Below are positions 34,621 to 44,902 of a stretch of 64,000 bases of DNA, piece by piece; position 1 is the stretch's first letter, and every line of letters starts with the position of its first letter. The stretch spans positions 142,870-206,869 of the forward strand of contig NZ_BMGL01000005.1 in assembly GCF_014640175.1 (NCBI RefSeq). The letters are read 5' to 3'. The DNA comes from Psychroflexus salis (GTDB taxonomy: Bacteria; Bacteroidota; Bacteroidia; Flavobacteriales; Flavobacteriaceae). Position numbers and translations under genes: made by a program. Under the pieces are notes generated by a model. The model ran no database searches and was not told the origin of the DNA. It saw only the letters and a list, made by a program, of their open reading frames with translations.

Positions 34621-35460
34621 ATGAAATCAATATTTGACCAAGTTGCCAGAGATTGTAGTAAGAAAGTTACCCAATCCTACAGTACATCTTTCTCTATTGC
34701 AACCAAACTATTGGCACCATCGATACGCCAAGATATATACAACATATATGGTTTTGTGCGTTTTGCAGATGAAATTGTTGACACATTCCACGATTTTAAT
34801 AAAGAAGACTTATTAAATGAATTTGAAGAAGAACTTTATAAAGCGCTAGAACGCAAAATTAGTTTAAACCCTATTTTAAATTCATTTCAAGAAACAGTAC
34901 ACAAATACAATATTCCTAAAAATTTGTATGACGCATTTTTAAGAAGCATGCGTAAAGATTTATCTAAATCTACTTATAAAACACAAGAAGAATATGAAGA
35001 TTATATCTATGGAAGCGCAGATGTTGTTGGTTTAATGTGCTTAAAAGTCTTTGTAAAAGGCGACGATGAAATGTATGAGCGGCTTAAGCAAGATGCTATG
35101 AAATTGGGTTCTGCCTTTCAGAAAGTGAATTTTTTACGCGATTTAAAAGCCGATTTCGAAGAGTTAAGCCGTTCTTATTTTCCTAATGCAAACTTAGAGC
35201 AGCTAGATGAAGCTACCAAAAAAGAAATTATAGACGAAATTGAAGCAGATTTTAAAGCCGGTTTACGTGGTATAAGTCAACTTCCTGTAGAAGCAAAACT
35301 TGGTGTATATACTGCATACATTTACTATTTAAAACTATTGCACAAATTAAAACAGACTCCATCTTTAGAAATAAAAAACACACGTATTAGTGTTCCTAAT
35401 TATACTAAAGCTAGTTTATTAGCAAAATCTTTTATTTCCTGTAGATTAAATTTAATTTAA
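34621..35460 (+). CDS. crtB: CrtB-type phytoene synthase
   Basis: 279 residues. It condenses two geranylgeranyl diphosphates to phytoene. The two Asp-rich metal motifs are present: DEIVD at about 43-47 and the later RDLKAD in FLRDLKADFEE. Also visible are FSIATKLL and the conserved YGSADVVGLMC. Length is normal. The gene lies 11 bases after crtI and is followed by crtZ after 18 bases, so it is part of the operon. No geranylgeranyl diphosphate synthase is in the window. Confidence 0.94.
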   Translation: MKSIFDQVARDCSKKVTQSYSTSFSIATKLLAPSIRQDIYNIYGFVRFADEIVDTFHDFNKEDLLNEFEEELYKALERKISLNPILNSFQETVHKYNIPKNLYDAFLRSMRKDLSKSTYKTQEEYEDYIYGSADVVGLMCLKVFVKGDDEMYERLKQDAMKLGSAFQKVNFLRDLKADFEELSRSYFPNANLEQLDEATKKEIIDEIEADFKAGLRGISQLPVEAKLGVYTAYIYYLKLLHKLKQTPSLEIKNTRISVPNYTKASLLAKSFISCRLNLI

Positions 35461-35478
35461 TTACAAAACCTATTATTT

Positions 35479-37397
<1,919 letters not shown>

Positions 37398-37398
37398 C

Positions 37399-38043
37399 AT
37401 GAAAAAAATTACAGAAAAAGCGCACTCCTACTCCATTGCAGCTGGAGTTTTATGGCTCTTCCATATCAGCGGAATTATTGGTATAAGCCTTGGCTATCTA
37501 GATTGGTTTGCCAGCCGAACTAGTTTAAACTTAGTTATTTTAAGTTTAGCTTTATTTATATTTTTTCCTGTCAACAAATTAAAATCAATTCTTGTTTTTA
37601 TAAGCCTTGCCTTTTTAGGTATTTTAGTGGAATATTTGGGTGTAAATTATGGTCTCTTTTTTGGAGAATATGCTTACGGCGAAAATATGGGACCTAAGGT
37701 CGGTGGTGTTCCATGGCTAATTGGATTAAACTGGGCTTTACTTACCTTAGTAACAGGAGCAATGGCAAATTATTTAGCAGAACACTGGTTTTTAAAAGCG
37801 CTTTTAGGAACTTTTTTAATGTTGCTTCTTGATATTTTTATGGAAGCATCTGCTCCAGTTTTCGATTTTTGGGAGTTTAAAGGTGGCTATGCTCCTATTG
37901 ATAATTATATTGCTTGGGGTATTGTTGCGTTTATAATGCACTTAATTTTTAATGCATTTAAATTAAAAGGTAACTTATTTATTAGTTTACATTTATTTTT
38001 TGTTCAATTAGTGTTTTTTATTTATTTCTATGTCTATTTCTAA
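37399..38043 (+). CDS. cruF: CruF-like carotenoid 1',2'-hydratase
   Basis: 214 residues with about seven membrane helices. It belongs to the carotenoid biosynthesis family that includes CruF, which adds water across the 1',2'-double bond of gamma-carotene's open end. Visible marks are VEYLGVNYGLFFGEYAYGENMGP, WLIGLNWALL and the acidic LDIFMEASAPVFDFWEFKGG. The gene follows crtD by 1 base and overlaps crtY by 14 bases, which ties its translation to the cyclase. Its position between crtD and crtY fits a myxol- or saproxanthin-type route. Confidence 0.85.
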   Translation: MKKITEKAHSYSIAAGVLWLFHISGIIGISLGYLDWFASRTSLNLVILSLALFIFFPVNKLKSILVFISLAFLGILVEYLGVNYGLFFGEYAYGENMGPKVGGVPWLIGLNWALLTLVTGAMANYLAEHWFLKALLGTFLMLLLDIFMEASAPVFDFWEFKGGYAPIDNYIAWGIVAFIMHLIFNAFKLKGNLFISLHLFFVQLVFFIYFYVYF

Positions 38044-39184
38044 ATTTAATATAGCCATAGTTGGTGGAGGTGTTTCAGGATTACACCTAGCTCTTGCTTT
38101 AAACCAAGATAGCTACTTTAAAGATTATAGCATTGTTTTATTTGAGAAGTCGCCTAAAAATGAAAACGACAAAACTTGGTCATTTTGGGAAGAAGGAAAT
38201 GGAAATTGGGATAAATTGATTTCAAAACAATGGAAAACTGCAAAAATATTTGCACAAAATAAAGAAGTCAATTTAACATTAGCTCCTTACACCTACAAAA
38301 TGCTCAGGTCTATTGATTTTTATAATTATGCCTACACAGCGTTAAGTAGAGCAAAGCACATTAAAATTATTTATGAAGAAATAATAGATCTAAAAGAAAA
38401 ATCTAATTCGGTTAACATACAAACTGCTTCGGTTGAATACGAAGCGGACTTGGTTTTTAACAGTAAATTACCCAATTTTGAAGAGCTTCAAAAAGAAGCA
38501 GATTACACTTTATTACAACATTTTAAAGGTTGGTTTATAGAAACTAAAGAAGATGTTTTTAATCCTGATGAATTTAGCATGATGGATTATCGTTTTAAAG
38601 ATCGTAATTCAACAAGTTTTATGTATGTTTTACCCACCCATACAAATAAAGCTTTGGTTGAATTTACTTACTTTACCCCAGAGCTTGTTAGCAAATCTCA
38701 TTACGATTCATTTTTAAAAAAATACATTCAACAGCATCTAAAAGTAAAAGATTTCAAAATTTTAGAACAAGAGTATGGCATTATTCCTATGACAACTTAC
38801 CCCTTTGCTAAAAATAATACAAAAAACATCATACATATTGGTACAGCTGGTGGTTGGGTTAAAGCTTCTTCTGGATATTCTTTTAAAATTGCTGAAAAAA
38901 AAGCAAATCAAATCACGCTTAATTTAAAACAAAACTTACCAGCTACACAGTACCTTTTTCAAAAAAAATATTCGCATTACGATTCCTTATTTTTAGATGT
39001 GCTCTACCATAACAATTCCTTAGGAGAGAAAGTGTTTTATAAATTATATGCTAAAAACAAGACCAAAACACTACTTCGCTTTTTAGATGAAGAGTCTTCC
39101 TTTACAGAAGACTTAAGCATTATATCTTCATTAACTTCATTTAAATTCATAAGAGCTTTTTTTAAGCATATCAGTAAATTTTAA
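38030..39184 (+). CDS. crtY: CrtY-type lycopene cyclase
   Basis: 384 residues. The N-terminal dinucleotide motif IAIVGGGVSGLHLALAL and the lycopene cyclase signature ENDKTWSFWEEGNG are both present, with later HIGTAGGWVKASSGYSF as the C-terminal cyclase motif. It closes beta-rings on lycopene or gamma-carotene. One or both ends may be cyclised. With CruF acting on the other end, a monocyclic product is expected. The ATG lies 14 bases inside cruF. The last two bases of the operon's coding part meet the next gene directly. Confidence 0.93.
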   Translation: MSISKFNIAIVGGGVSGLHLALALNQDSYFKDYSIVLFEKSPKNENDKTWSFWEEGNGNWDKLISKQWKTAKIFAQNKEVNLTLAPYTYKMLRSIDFYNYAYTALSRAKHIKIIYEEIIDLKEKSNSVNIQTASVEYEADLVFNSKLPNFEELQKEADYTLLQHFKGWFIETKEDVFNPDEFSMMDYRFKDRNSTSFMYVLPTHTNKALVEFTYFTPELVSKSHYDSFLKKYIQQHLKVKDFKILEQEYGIIPMTTYPFAKNNTKNIIHIGTAGGWVKASSGYSFKIAEKKANQITLNLKQNLPATQYLFQKKYSHYDSLFLDVLYHNNSLGEKVFYKLYAKNKTKTLLRFLDEESSFTEDLSIISSLTSFKFIRAFFKHISKF

Positions 39185-39403
39185 ATGAAACTCAATTCAA
39201 AACATCTTGAAGAACTAGCGCATGCTAAGATGCACTTTGGAAAATATAAAAGTTATTATTTAAGCGACATACCAGAATATTATTTAATTTGGTATAAGCA
39301 AAAAGGATTTCCAAAAAATAAACTAGGCCAACAAATGCAAGAAGTACTCGAATTAAAAGTAAATGGATTAGAAGATATTCTTAGAAAAATTAGAAGAAAA
39401 TAA
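39185..39403 (+). CDS. DUF3820-like small protein
   Basis: 72 residues. It matches the DUF3820 family: MHFGKYKSYYLSDIPEYYL (the putative FGK core) and WYKQKGFP, with a basic helical end. Function is unknown; some DUF3820 relatives are linked to nucleic-acid enzymes. It starts on the base right after the crtY stop and so is co-transcribed. There is no evident role in carotenoid synthesis; it is likely a passenger gene at the end of the operon. Confidence 0.78.
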   Translation: MKLNSKHLEELAHAKMHFGKYKSYYLSDIPEYYLIWYKQKGFPKNKLGQQMQEVLELKVNGLEDILRKIRRK

Positions 39404-39434
39404 GCTTCAACTTATTTCAAAAGAAATTTATAAT

Positions 39435-39442
39435 TAGCTTTG
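39435..39442 (+). promoter_or_regulatory. -7 box TAGCTTTG for the NlpE-like gene
   Basis: Exact TAnnTTTG match (39435-39442), 16 bases before the ATG at 39458. A longer reading from TTG at 39440 would begin inside the box, so the ATG is taken as start. Confidence 0.6.
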
Positions 39443-39457
39443 TTTAAAACTTACACT

Positions 39458-39892
39458 ATGTTAAAAAAAATAGCATTATTTTGTATCGCCATCAGCATTT
39501 TTGGCTGTAAAAATGAGCAAAAGGAAACGGAATCTACAGTTGATCAGACCGAATTTAAACAAGAGCACAATGCCAAAACTGCCTTAGATTATACCGGCGT
39601 TTATGAAGGCGAATTACCTTGTGCCGATTGTGAATATATTTTGTATAAAATAAGTATTTATGAAGATATGAAGTTTTACGCTAAATATATTTATAAAGGC
39701 AAAAGCAAAGAAATTTTTGTTGAAGAAGGAAATTACGATTGGTCTGAAAGCGGAAATGTAATTATCCTTAAAAGCGAAAAACAATCTACACAATTTAAAG
39801 TAGAAGAAAATAGAATACAGATGTTAAGCCAGGATGGCAAAGAAATAGAAAGTAGTTTTAGTGAAAAATATTACCTTCAAAAAGTAAATTAA
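39458..39892 (+). CDS. NlpE N-terminal-like copper-resistance lipoprotein
   Basis: 144 residues from the ATG at 39458. Lipobox IFGC with Cys17, then a charged linker and the NlpE N-terminal domain (about 45-140) with YTGVYEGELPCADC. The CxxC is the mark of this family. E. coli NlpE senses surface contact and copper or lipoprotein defects through Cpx, but that pathway is absent in Bacteroidota, so the function here is not known. The strong bidirectional terminator follows. It is a single-gene transcript with its own promoter. Confidence 0.85.
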   Translation: MLKKIALFCIAISIFGCKNEQKETESTVDQTEFKQEHNAKTALDYTGVYEGELPCADCEYILYKISIYEDMKFYAKYIYKGKSKEIFVEEGNYDWSESGNVIILKSEKQSTQFKVEENRIQMLSQDGKEIESSFSEKYYLQKVN

Positions 39893-39896
39893 ATAC

Positions 39897-39930
39897 AAAA
39901 CCCCATAAATTAAATTATGGGGTTTTTTAA
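39897..39930. terminator. Bidirectional terminator between nlpE-like and trxB
   Basis: A perfect stem (CCCCATAA 39901-39908 / TTATGGGG 39915-39922), extended by A4/T4, has a loop of six bases and a T-run after it on the + strand. A-rich sequence before it also serves the - strand gene trxB. Confidence 0.9.
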
Positions 39931-39944
39931 ATTTACAAGTAAGT

Positions 39945-40934
39945 TTAATTTACAAATTCTTCTTCACTTACCTTTTCTTCTTCATCGCCTTCTAAGCTTG
40001 CCAAATAACGCTCAGCATCTAAAGCTGCCATGCATCCAGTACCAGCGGCGGTTACAGCTTGTCTATATTCTTTATCTTGTACATCTCCACTTGCAAAAAC
40101 TCCGGGTATATTGGTCTTGGTTGTTTTAGCTTCAGTAATAATGTAGCCTGTTATATCCATATCGATTAAACCTTTAAAGATATCGGTGTTGGGTTTATGC
40201 CCAATAGCAATAAACAAACCCGTAATTTGTATTTCTTCAGTTTCTTTAGTTTGGTTGTTAATCATCCGTAATCCTTCAACAACTTGATCGCCTAAAACTT
40301 CATCAATTTCGGTATAGAATTTAACTACTAAATTTTTAGTATTAAATACACGATTTTGCATAGCTTTAGATGCTCTCATTTCGCCACGTCTAACAAGCAT
40401 AGTTACTTTGTTACAAATTTTAGCTAGATAAGTCGCTTCTTCGGCAGCTGTATCTCCACCACCAACAATAGCTACATCTTGGCCTTTGTAAAAGAAGCCA
40501 TCGCAAACTGCACAGGCAGAAACACCACCACCGCGTAAGCGTTGTTCACTTTCTAGACCTAAGTATTTAGCCGATGCACCAGTAGATATAATGATGCTTT
40601 CTGCTTCAATCCAAGTTTTATTATCAATTTGTACCTTGTGAATTCCACCTTCTTTTGTAGACAATTCAACTTTAGTTGCCATTCCAATGCGAACATCAGT
40701 ACCAAAGCGTTCAGCTTGCGCTTGCAGCTCATTCATCATTTTTGGTCCGTCAATTCCATTGGGGTAACCCGGAAAATTTTCAACTTCTGTAGTTGTAGTT
40801 AGTTGTCCACCTGGTTCCATACCTGTGTAAACTACCGGACTTAAATCTGCTCTTGCTGCGTAAATTGCCGCTGTATAACCTGCAGGACCCGACCCAATAA
40901 TTAAGCACTTAATTCGTTCTATTTGTTCTGACAT
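39945..40934 (-). CDS. trxB: Thioredoxin reductase
   Basis: 329 residues from the ATG at 40934. A longer reading from a TTG at 40943 is not preferred. It has an FAD-binding motif (IIGSGPAGYTAAIYAAR), the redox-active CAVC in GVSACAVCDGFF, an NADPH motif IVGGGDTAAEEA and the C-terminal FAD motif GVFASGDVQDKEYRQAVTAA. It passes electrons from NADPH to thioredoxin. A C-terminal extension of about 15 residues, acidic (GDEEEKVSEEE), exceeds the E. coli enzyme. The gene has its own promoter with a -7 box at 40951-40958. Confidence 0.95.
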   Translation of the reverse strand: MSEQIERIKCLIIGSGPAGYTAAIYAARADLSPVVYTGMEPGGQLTTTTEVENFPGYPNGIDGPKMMNELQAQAERFGTDVRIGMATKVELSTKEGGIHKVQIDNKTWIEAESIIISTGASAKYLGLESEQRLRGGGVSACAVCDGFFYKGQDVAIVGGGDTAAEEATYLAKICNKVTMLVRRGEMRASKAMQNRVFNTKNLVVKFYTEIDEVLGDQVVEGLRMINNQTKETEEIQITGLFIAIGHKPNTDIFKGLIDMDITGYIITEAKTTKTNIPGVFASGDVQDKEYRQAVTAAGTGCMAALDAERYLASLEGDEEEKVSEEEFVN

Positions 40935-40950
40935 AATCTTCAATTTTATA

Positions 40951-40977
40951 CAAAAGTACTACCTTTTATTGAAACAA
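40951..40977 (-). promoter_or_regulatory. trxB promoter: TTG-N16-TACTTTTG
   Basis: On the - strand TACTTTTG (40951-40958) is an exact TAnnTTTG. A TTG (40975-40977 complement) lies 16 bases upstream, one base short of the usual 17-23 window. The trxB ATG is 17 bases downstream. Confidence 0.6.
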
Positions 40978-41079
40978 TATAACTTCAAAATTTGTAGTTA
41001 ATATAGATGGATAAGTTTAACTTATTTAATCAATCTTTAAAAGTAAGCCGTTTTTCATTTTGATAACAATTTATGGATT

Positions 41080-41113
41080 TTGTATTTTTTAGCAAATAAT
41101 TGTAATAAATTTG
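41080..41113 (+). promoter_or_regulatory. Promoter of the TDO-family gene (TTG-N23-TAAATTTG)
   Basis: TTG at 41080-41082 and TAAATTTG at 41106-41113 are 23 bases apart. The ATG lies 17 bases after the box. Both elements are exact. Confidence 0.65.
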
Positions 41114-41129
41114 CGAAAATTGAATTTAC

Positions 41130-42044
41130 ATGAGCAAAACACAAGAGCTTGTTGAAAAACTTGTAAAAAAATACGAATCTTTGGGTGAAAATCCAGACAC
41201 ATTTCTTGAAGGATTGCTCCATGCAAAACCAATTAATTATTGGGATTATATTGAAGTTGAAACACTTTTAGCACTTCAAAAACCAAGAACTAATTTTAAA
41301 GATGAAGTTGTTTTTATCGGTTACCATCAAGTAACTGAATTAGTGTTAAAACTAATGATTCATGAATTAAAACAACTTACATCTTCTAGTCCAAATGAAG
41401 CCTTTTTTACTGAAAAAATAGAACGACTTACTCGCTACACCGATATGCTAATTACTTCATTTAGTGTAATGAAGGATGGAATGAGCTACGAAGATTACAA
41501 TGTGTTTAGAATGACCTTGGCACCCGCAAGTGGTTTTCAAAGTGCGCAATTTCGATTTTTAGAAATTTATTGTACAGAATTACCTAATTTAGTTAATGAA
41601 GAAGGCAAAAAACGCCTGCCAAAAAATCCGAGTACAGCAGATTATTTTGAGCATATTTATTGGAAAGATGCTGGACACGACCGAAAGACAGGAAAGAAAT
41701 CGCTTACTTTACAAGCATTTGAAGAAAAATATTTAAACGAATTTATTACATTAGCTAAACGATTAAAGGGAAATACACTCCATGAAATTTTTCAAAAAAT
41801 AGAAAACCCGAGTGAAGCTTTAATTCGATGCTTGCGAGACTTCGATTATAATTACAATGTAAGTTGGCCTTTAACCCATTTGCGTACTGCCCAAAAATAT
41901 TTAAACAAAAAAGGAGAAAATAAAGCTGCGACAGGTGGTTCTAAATGGCAAAAATACTTGCATCCTAGATATCAGCAACGTTTATTTTTCCCTTCTTTAT
42001 GGAAAGATGTTGCTATTTTAGACTGGAAAAAAGACAATGTTTAA
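41130..42044 (+). CDS. Tryptophan 2,3-dioxygenase family protein
   Basis: 304 residues, haem dioxygenase family. The substrate- and haem-site motifs are HQVTELVLKLMIHELKQL, the central APASGFQSAQFR, and the C-terminal TGGSKWQKYLHPRYQQRLFFPSLW. The conserved proximal histidine is likely the one in WPLTHLRTAQKYL. The usual reaction is Trp to N-formylkynurenine. Kynurenine formamidase and kynureninase genes are not nearby, so the substrate in this group is not proven. The 42037 gene overlaps by 8 bases and is co-translated. The ATG at 41130 follows a strong promoter. Confidence 0.85.
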   Translation: MSKTQELVEKLVKKYESLGENPDTFLEGLLHAKPINYWDYIEVETLLALQKPRTNFKDEVVFIGYHQVTELVLKLMIHELKQLTSSSPNEAFFTEKIERLTRYTDMLITSFSVMKDGMSYEDYNVFRMTLAPASGFQSAQFRFLEIYCTELPNLVNEEGKKRLPKNPSTADYFEHIYWKDAGHDRKTGKKSLTLQAFEEKYLNEFITLAKRLKGNTLHEIFQKIENPSEALIRCLRDFDYNYNVSWPLTHLRTAQKYLNKKGENKAATGGSKWQKYLHPRYQQRLFFPSLWKDVAILDWKKDNV

Positions 42045-42531
42045 AAAAAAACTTGTACTAATTTTTACGATTGCATTAATTTGTTTTAAAATGAATGCAC
42101 AGGAAGGGTCAATTCGATTTTTCGATTTAGAAACTAAACCTACTATTTCTGTTTTATACGATCAAACCCATAAACGTAAGGTAAAACCCATTTTTATTCC
42201 TAATAATATTTATAATCCATTAGCACAACGAAGAAATATAAATATTGCAAAACAGGTAGAAAAAAAGGAAAATGAAATTAGTTACCTAGCTCAAATATAC
42301 CAATCAAGAATTAACCAACAACAAAATCGAATTTCTCAAAGCAATAAGTCAAATTTAAAAACGCGTTTGGATAAAGATGATGAAGTTCGTTTTCAGCTCA
42401 GAGATACTTATAATTACCAGCCTTATGGTTGGGAAAATAATTATTACAACAGGTCCAGACAATGGCAACCAACGTTTTATCAAAATGCTACATACGGTAG
42501 ATTTAGAGCCAATCGGTATTTGTCGTATTAA
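42037..42531 (+). CDS. Exported Asn/Gln/Arg/Tyr-rich protein of unknown function
   Basis: 164 residues. A signal peptide (about 1-21, ending MNAQ) is followed by a polar chain rich in Asn, Gln, Arg and Tyr, with a basic stretch (TKPTISVLYDQTHKRKVKP) and a Tyr/Asn-rich end (YNYQPYGWENNYYNRSRQ). There is no recognised domain. It overlaps the TDO-family gene by 8 bases, so it shares that transcript, although an exported protein is an odd partner for a cytoplasmic dioxygenase. A likely structural role at the envelope cannot be proven. Confidence 0.6.
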   Translation: MFKKKLVLIFTIALICFKMNAQEGSIRFFDLETKPTISVLYDQTHKRKVKPIFIPNNIYNPLAQRRNINIAKQVEKKENEISYLAQIYQSRINQQQNRISQSNKSNLKTRLDKDDEVRFQLRDTYNYQPYGWENNYYNRSRQWQPTFYQNATYGRFRANRYLSY

Positions 42532-42615
42532 TTAAAATACTTATTCTATCTTCCATATATAGAAGATTACGAATAGTACTAAAGCGAAAAAGTACCTATA
42601 GTAAAAAATTAAAAT

Positions 42616-43449
42616 CTATTTTAAAGAAATTCCGACGCCATTTTCAATATCAATTTGTCGGTTTTTGTATAAAGTCCCGATAGCTTTTTTAAATGCCTTT
42701 TTACTCATTTTAAGCAATTTATTTATCATTTCAGGATCAGATTTATCATGTAATGGCAAAAACCCATCGGTTTCTTGAAGTACTTCTAAAACTTTTTGGG
42801 CATTGGGTTCTATACTTCGGTAACCTGGACGTTGTAAGCTTAAATCAATTTTATTTCCTTCTCTTATTTTTTTAATATAACCTTTTAAACGGTCTCCAAC
42901 ACGAAGTTTTTGATGTACGTCGCTTTCAAAAATTAAACCTAAGTGAATATCGTTAATAATAGCATTGTAACCAAGGTCGGTTGGATTAGAAATAAGCAAA
43001 TCTACTTCTTCAAAAGCTTCAACCGTTAGCTCTGTATTATCTACAAAATGATGTACTTTAGAAGAAGCTACAAGTCGATTGGTTTCTTCGTCTAAATAAC
43101 AAAACACCAAATATCTTTCGCCTATTTTCATTTTATTAGCTTGTTCCATATAAGGAACAAACAATTGTTTTTCTAATCCCCAATCCATAAAAGAACCAAA
43201 TTTATTGGTATCTACACAGGAAAGCATGGCAAATTCGTCTAGTTTAATAAAGGGTTCTAGATTAGTAGCTACAGGACGTTCCTCGTGATCTAAGTAAACA
43301 AAAACACGAATTGAGTCTCCAATTTCAAAAGATTCTGGTTTGTATTTGTTGGGTAGTAAAACTTCATTTTCTTGGTCGTCTTTTAAAAACAAACCTGGGT
43401 CTGTATCGCGATCTATTATTAGTTCATGGTGAACTCCAATGGCAAGCAT
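42616..43449 (-). CDS. cvfB: CvfB-like S1 RNA-binding protein
   Basis: 277 residues from the ATG at 43449, preferred over a TTG at 43467 because the -7 box lies at 43465-43472. Three S1-like OB domains (about 1-60, 65-130 and 140-205) are followed by a winged helix (about 215-277). The marks are VNKMKIGERYLVF-type strands, GLEKQLFVP and SLQRPGYRS. CvfB in Staphylococcus and Pneumococcus binds RNA and affects virulence-factor and mRNA levels. In Bacteroidota the role is not known. Cytoplasmic; single-gene transcript. Confidence 0.87.
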   Translation of the reverse strand: MLAIGVHHELIIDRDTDPGLFLKDDQENEVLLPNKYKPESFEIGDSIRVFVYLDHEERPVATNLEPFIKLDEFAMLSCVDTNKFGSFMDWGLEKQLFVPYMEQANKMKIGERYLVFCYLDEETNRLVASSKVHHFVDNTELTVEAFEEVDLLISNPTDLGYNAIINDIHLGLIFESDVHQKLRVGDRLKGYIKKIREGNKIDLSLQRPGYRSIEPNAQKVLEVLQETDGFLPLHDKSDPEMINKLLKMSKKAFKKAIGTLYKNRQIDIENGVGISLK

Positions 43450-43464
43450 AACTTTAATTTTGTG

Positions 43465-43472
43465 CAAAGATA
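43465..43472 (-). promoter_or_regulatory. -7 box TATCTTTG for the cvfB-like gene
   Basis: Reads TATCTTTG on the - strand, an exact TAnnTTTG match, 15 bases upstream of the ATG at 43449. It rules against the TTG at 43467 as start codon. Confidence 0.6.
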
Positions 43473-43506
43473 CGCAACTTAGTGCGAGAAGTTTTATTAG
43501 TTCGTC

Positions 43507-44019
43507 TTATTTGTACCAACTGGCATACATAAGGTAACTATTAGCAATACGATCAATTTCATCTGAAAACAATTCTGGACTTACTGTTTTTACTTTCTTA
43601 GCTGGTATTCCTCCATAAATACTGCCTTTTTCTACGCGTGTGTTTTCTAAAACTACAGCTCCAGCAGCAATTATACTGCCTTCTTCTACCACTACTCCAT
43701 CCATTAAAATGGCTCCAATACCAATAAGTACATTGTTGTGAATAGTGCATCCATGGATAATAGCACGATGACCAATTGAAACATTGTTACCAATGTTTGT
43801 TGGCGCTTTTTTGTAGGTACAATGAATCATAACTTGATCCTGAATGTTTACTTTATTGCCGATTTTAATGTAATGAACATCGCCCCGAATTACTGCATTA
43901 AACCAAACACTACAGTCATTTCCTATTTCAACATTTCCTAAAATAGTGGCATTTTCGGCTAAAAAACAATTTTCTCCAAATGCTGGTGTGTGGTTTTGTA
44001 CGGTTTTTATAAGTGCCAT
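43507..44019 (-). CDS. Gamma-carbonic anhydrase-like hexapeptide protein
   Basis: 170 residues with a left-handed beta-helix of hexapeptide repeats (ATILGNVEIGNDCSVWFNAVIRGD). Three zinc-site histidines are visible in MIHCTYK, IGHRA and IIHGC, as in the gamma-class carbonic anhydrase/PaaY/YrdA family. It is trimeric and cytoplasmic. Family members hydrate CO2, hydrolyse CoA thioesters or bind ferripyochelin-type ligands; the actual reaction here is not known. Its start is well defined by the N-terminal strand. Confidence 0.88.
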   Translation of the reverse strand: MALIKTVQNHTPAFGENCFLAENATILGNVEIGNDCSVWFNAVIRGDVHYIKIGNKVNIQDQVMIHCTYKKAPTNIGNNVSIGHRAIIHGCTIHNNVLIGIGAILMDGVVVEEGSIIAAGAVVLENTRVEKGSIYGGIPAKKVKTVSPELFSDEIDRIANSYLMYASWYK

Positions 44020-44161
44020 ATATCTAATTTCAAATTAAGATTAAATTTAAAAAATGTTTTGGTATAGGATTTACAATAATCGCTAAATTTTACAATTGTA
44101 TAGTTTTCAAAAGAAATTTAAGATTTATTATAAAGAATATTTCATTTATAAGATAGAATCC

Positions 44162-44169
44162 TATTTTTG
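44162..44169 (+). promoter_or_regulatory. -7 box TATTTTTG for cysH
   Basis: Exact TAnnTTTG match (44162-44169), 18 bases before the ATG at 44188. A possible TTG start at 44167 would lie in the box, which supports the ATG. Confidence 0.6.
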
Positions 44170-44187
44170 GCAGTTCGAAAATTGAAT

Positions 44188-44862
44188 ATGCAGGTAAATA
44201 CCACAACAAATTTAGAAGCACTTAACCAAAAATATGAAGCCTTAAGTCCTTCAGAACGTATTTCTACTTTTTACACAGACTTTAATGTAAATGAAATATT
44301 AGTTACTTCTTCCTTTGCTGCGAATTCAGCTTTTTTCTTGCATATATTTAGTAAATACGGACATGCTGAACAAAAAATCCATTTTATCGATACTAAATTT
44401 CATTTTAATGAAACCTTACATTACAAGGAATTTTTGACTAAAAAATACAACTTAAATGTAGTTGATATTACGCCTAATCAAACTCAAAATAATTTAGCTA
44501 AACGAGAACAACTTTGGAAAAGCAATCCCGATTTATGTTGTGAAGTAAATAAAGTGCAACCACTTTCTCATGTAGCTAAAAATTTTAAAGTTTGGGCTTC
44601 AGGTTTAATGCGTTCGCAGAACGAACATCGAAAAGAATTACGTGTTTTTGAAGAGAAAAAAGGAAATCTTCGCTTCTACCCGATTATAGATATTGACCCA
44701 TCAAAGCGAGATGCATTTATACATCGAGAAAAGTTACCAACGCATCCTTTGGTTGAGCAAGGCTATCATTCTATTGGTTGTAAACATTGCACGGTAAAAG
44801 GCGAAAATAGAGAAGGCAGATGGGTTGGTTTGGCTAAGTCTGAATGTGGATTACATATTTAG
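44188..44862 (+). CDS. cysH: CysH, APS/PAPS reductase of the [4Fe-4S] type
   Basis: 224 residues from the ATG at 44188. It reduces adenylyl sulfate or PAPS to sulfite with thioredoxin. The cysteine pattern CC (LCCEVNK) and CxxC (GCKHC) binds the [4Fe-4S] cluster of the APS reductase type, and the catalytic Cys sits in KSECGLHI at the C-terminus. PP-loop binding of the nucleotide is seen in VTSSFAANSAFFLH. It supplies sulfite for cysteine and, possibly, for capnine lipids made by capAB in this window. It stands alone, with no cysD/N nearby. Confidence 0.9.
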   Translation: MQVNTTTNLEALNQKYEALSPSERISTFYTDFNVNEILVTSSFAANSAFFLHIFSKYGHAEQKIHFIDTKFHFNETLHYKEFLTKKYNLNVVDITPNQTQNNLAKREQLWKSNPDLCCEVNKVQPLSHVAKNFKVWASGLMRSQNEHRKELRVFEEKKGNLRFYPIIDIDPSKRDAFIHREKLPTHPLVEQGYHSIGCKHCTVKGENREGRWVGLAKSECGLHI

Positions 44863-44902
44863 ATTGGCTTAATTTTTGAAACTCAATTCTTAAAATTTAA
44901 CT

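Noticed and set aside
42548..42567. Hairpin ATCTTC / GAAGAT between the convergent 42037 and cvfB-like genes
   Set aside because: Stem is only 6 bp, and no T-run follows on either strand; too weak to call a terminator.
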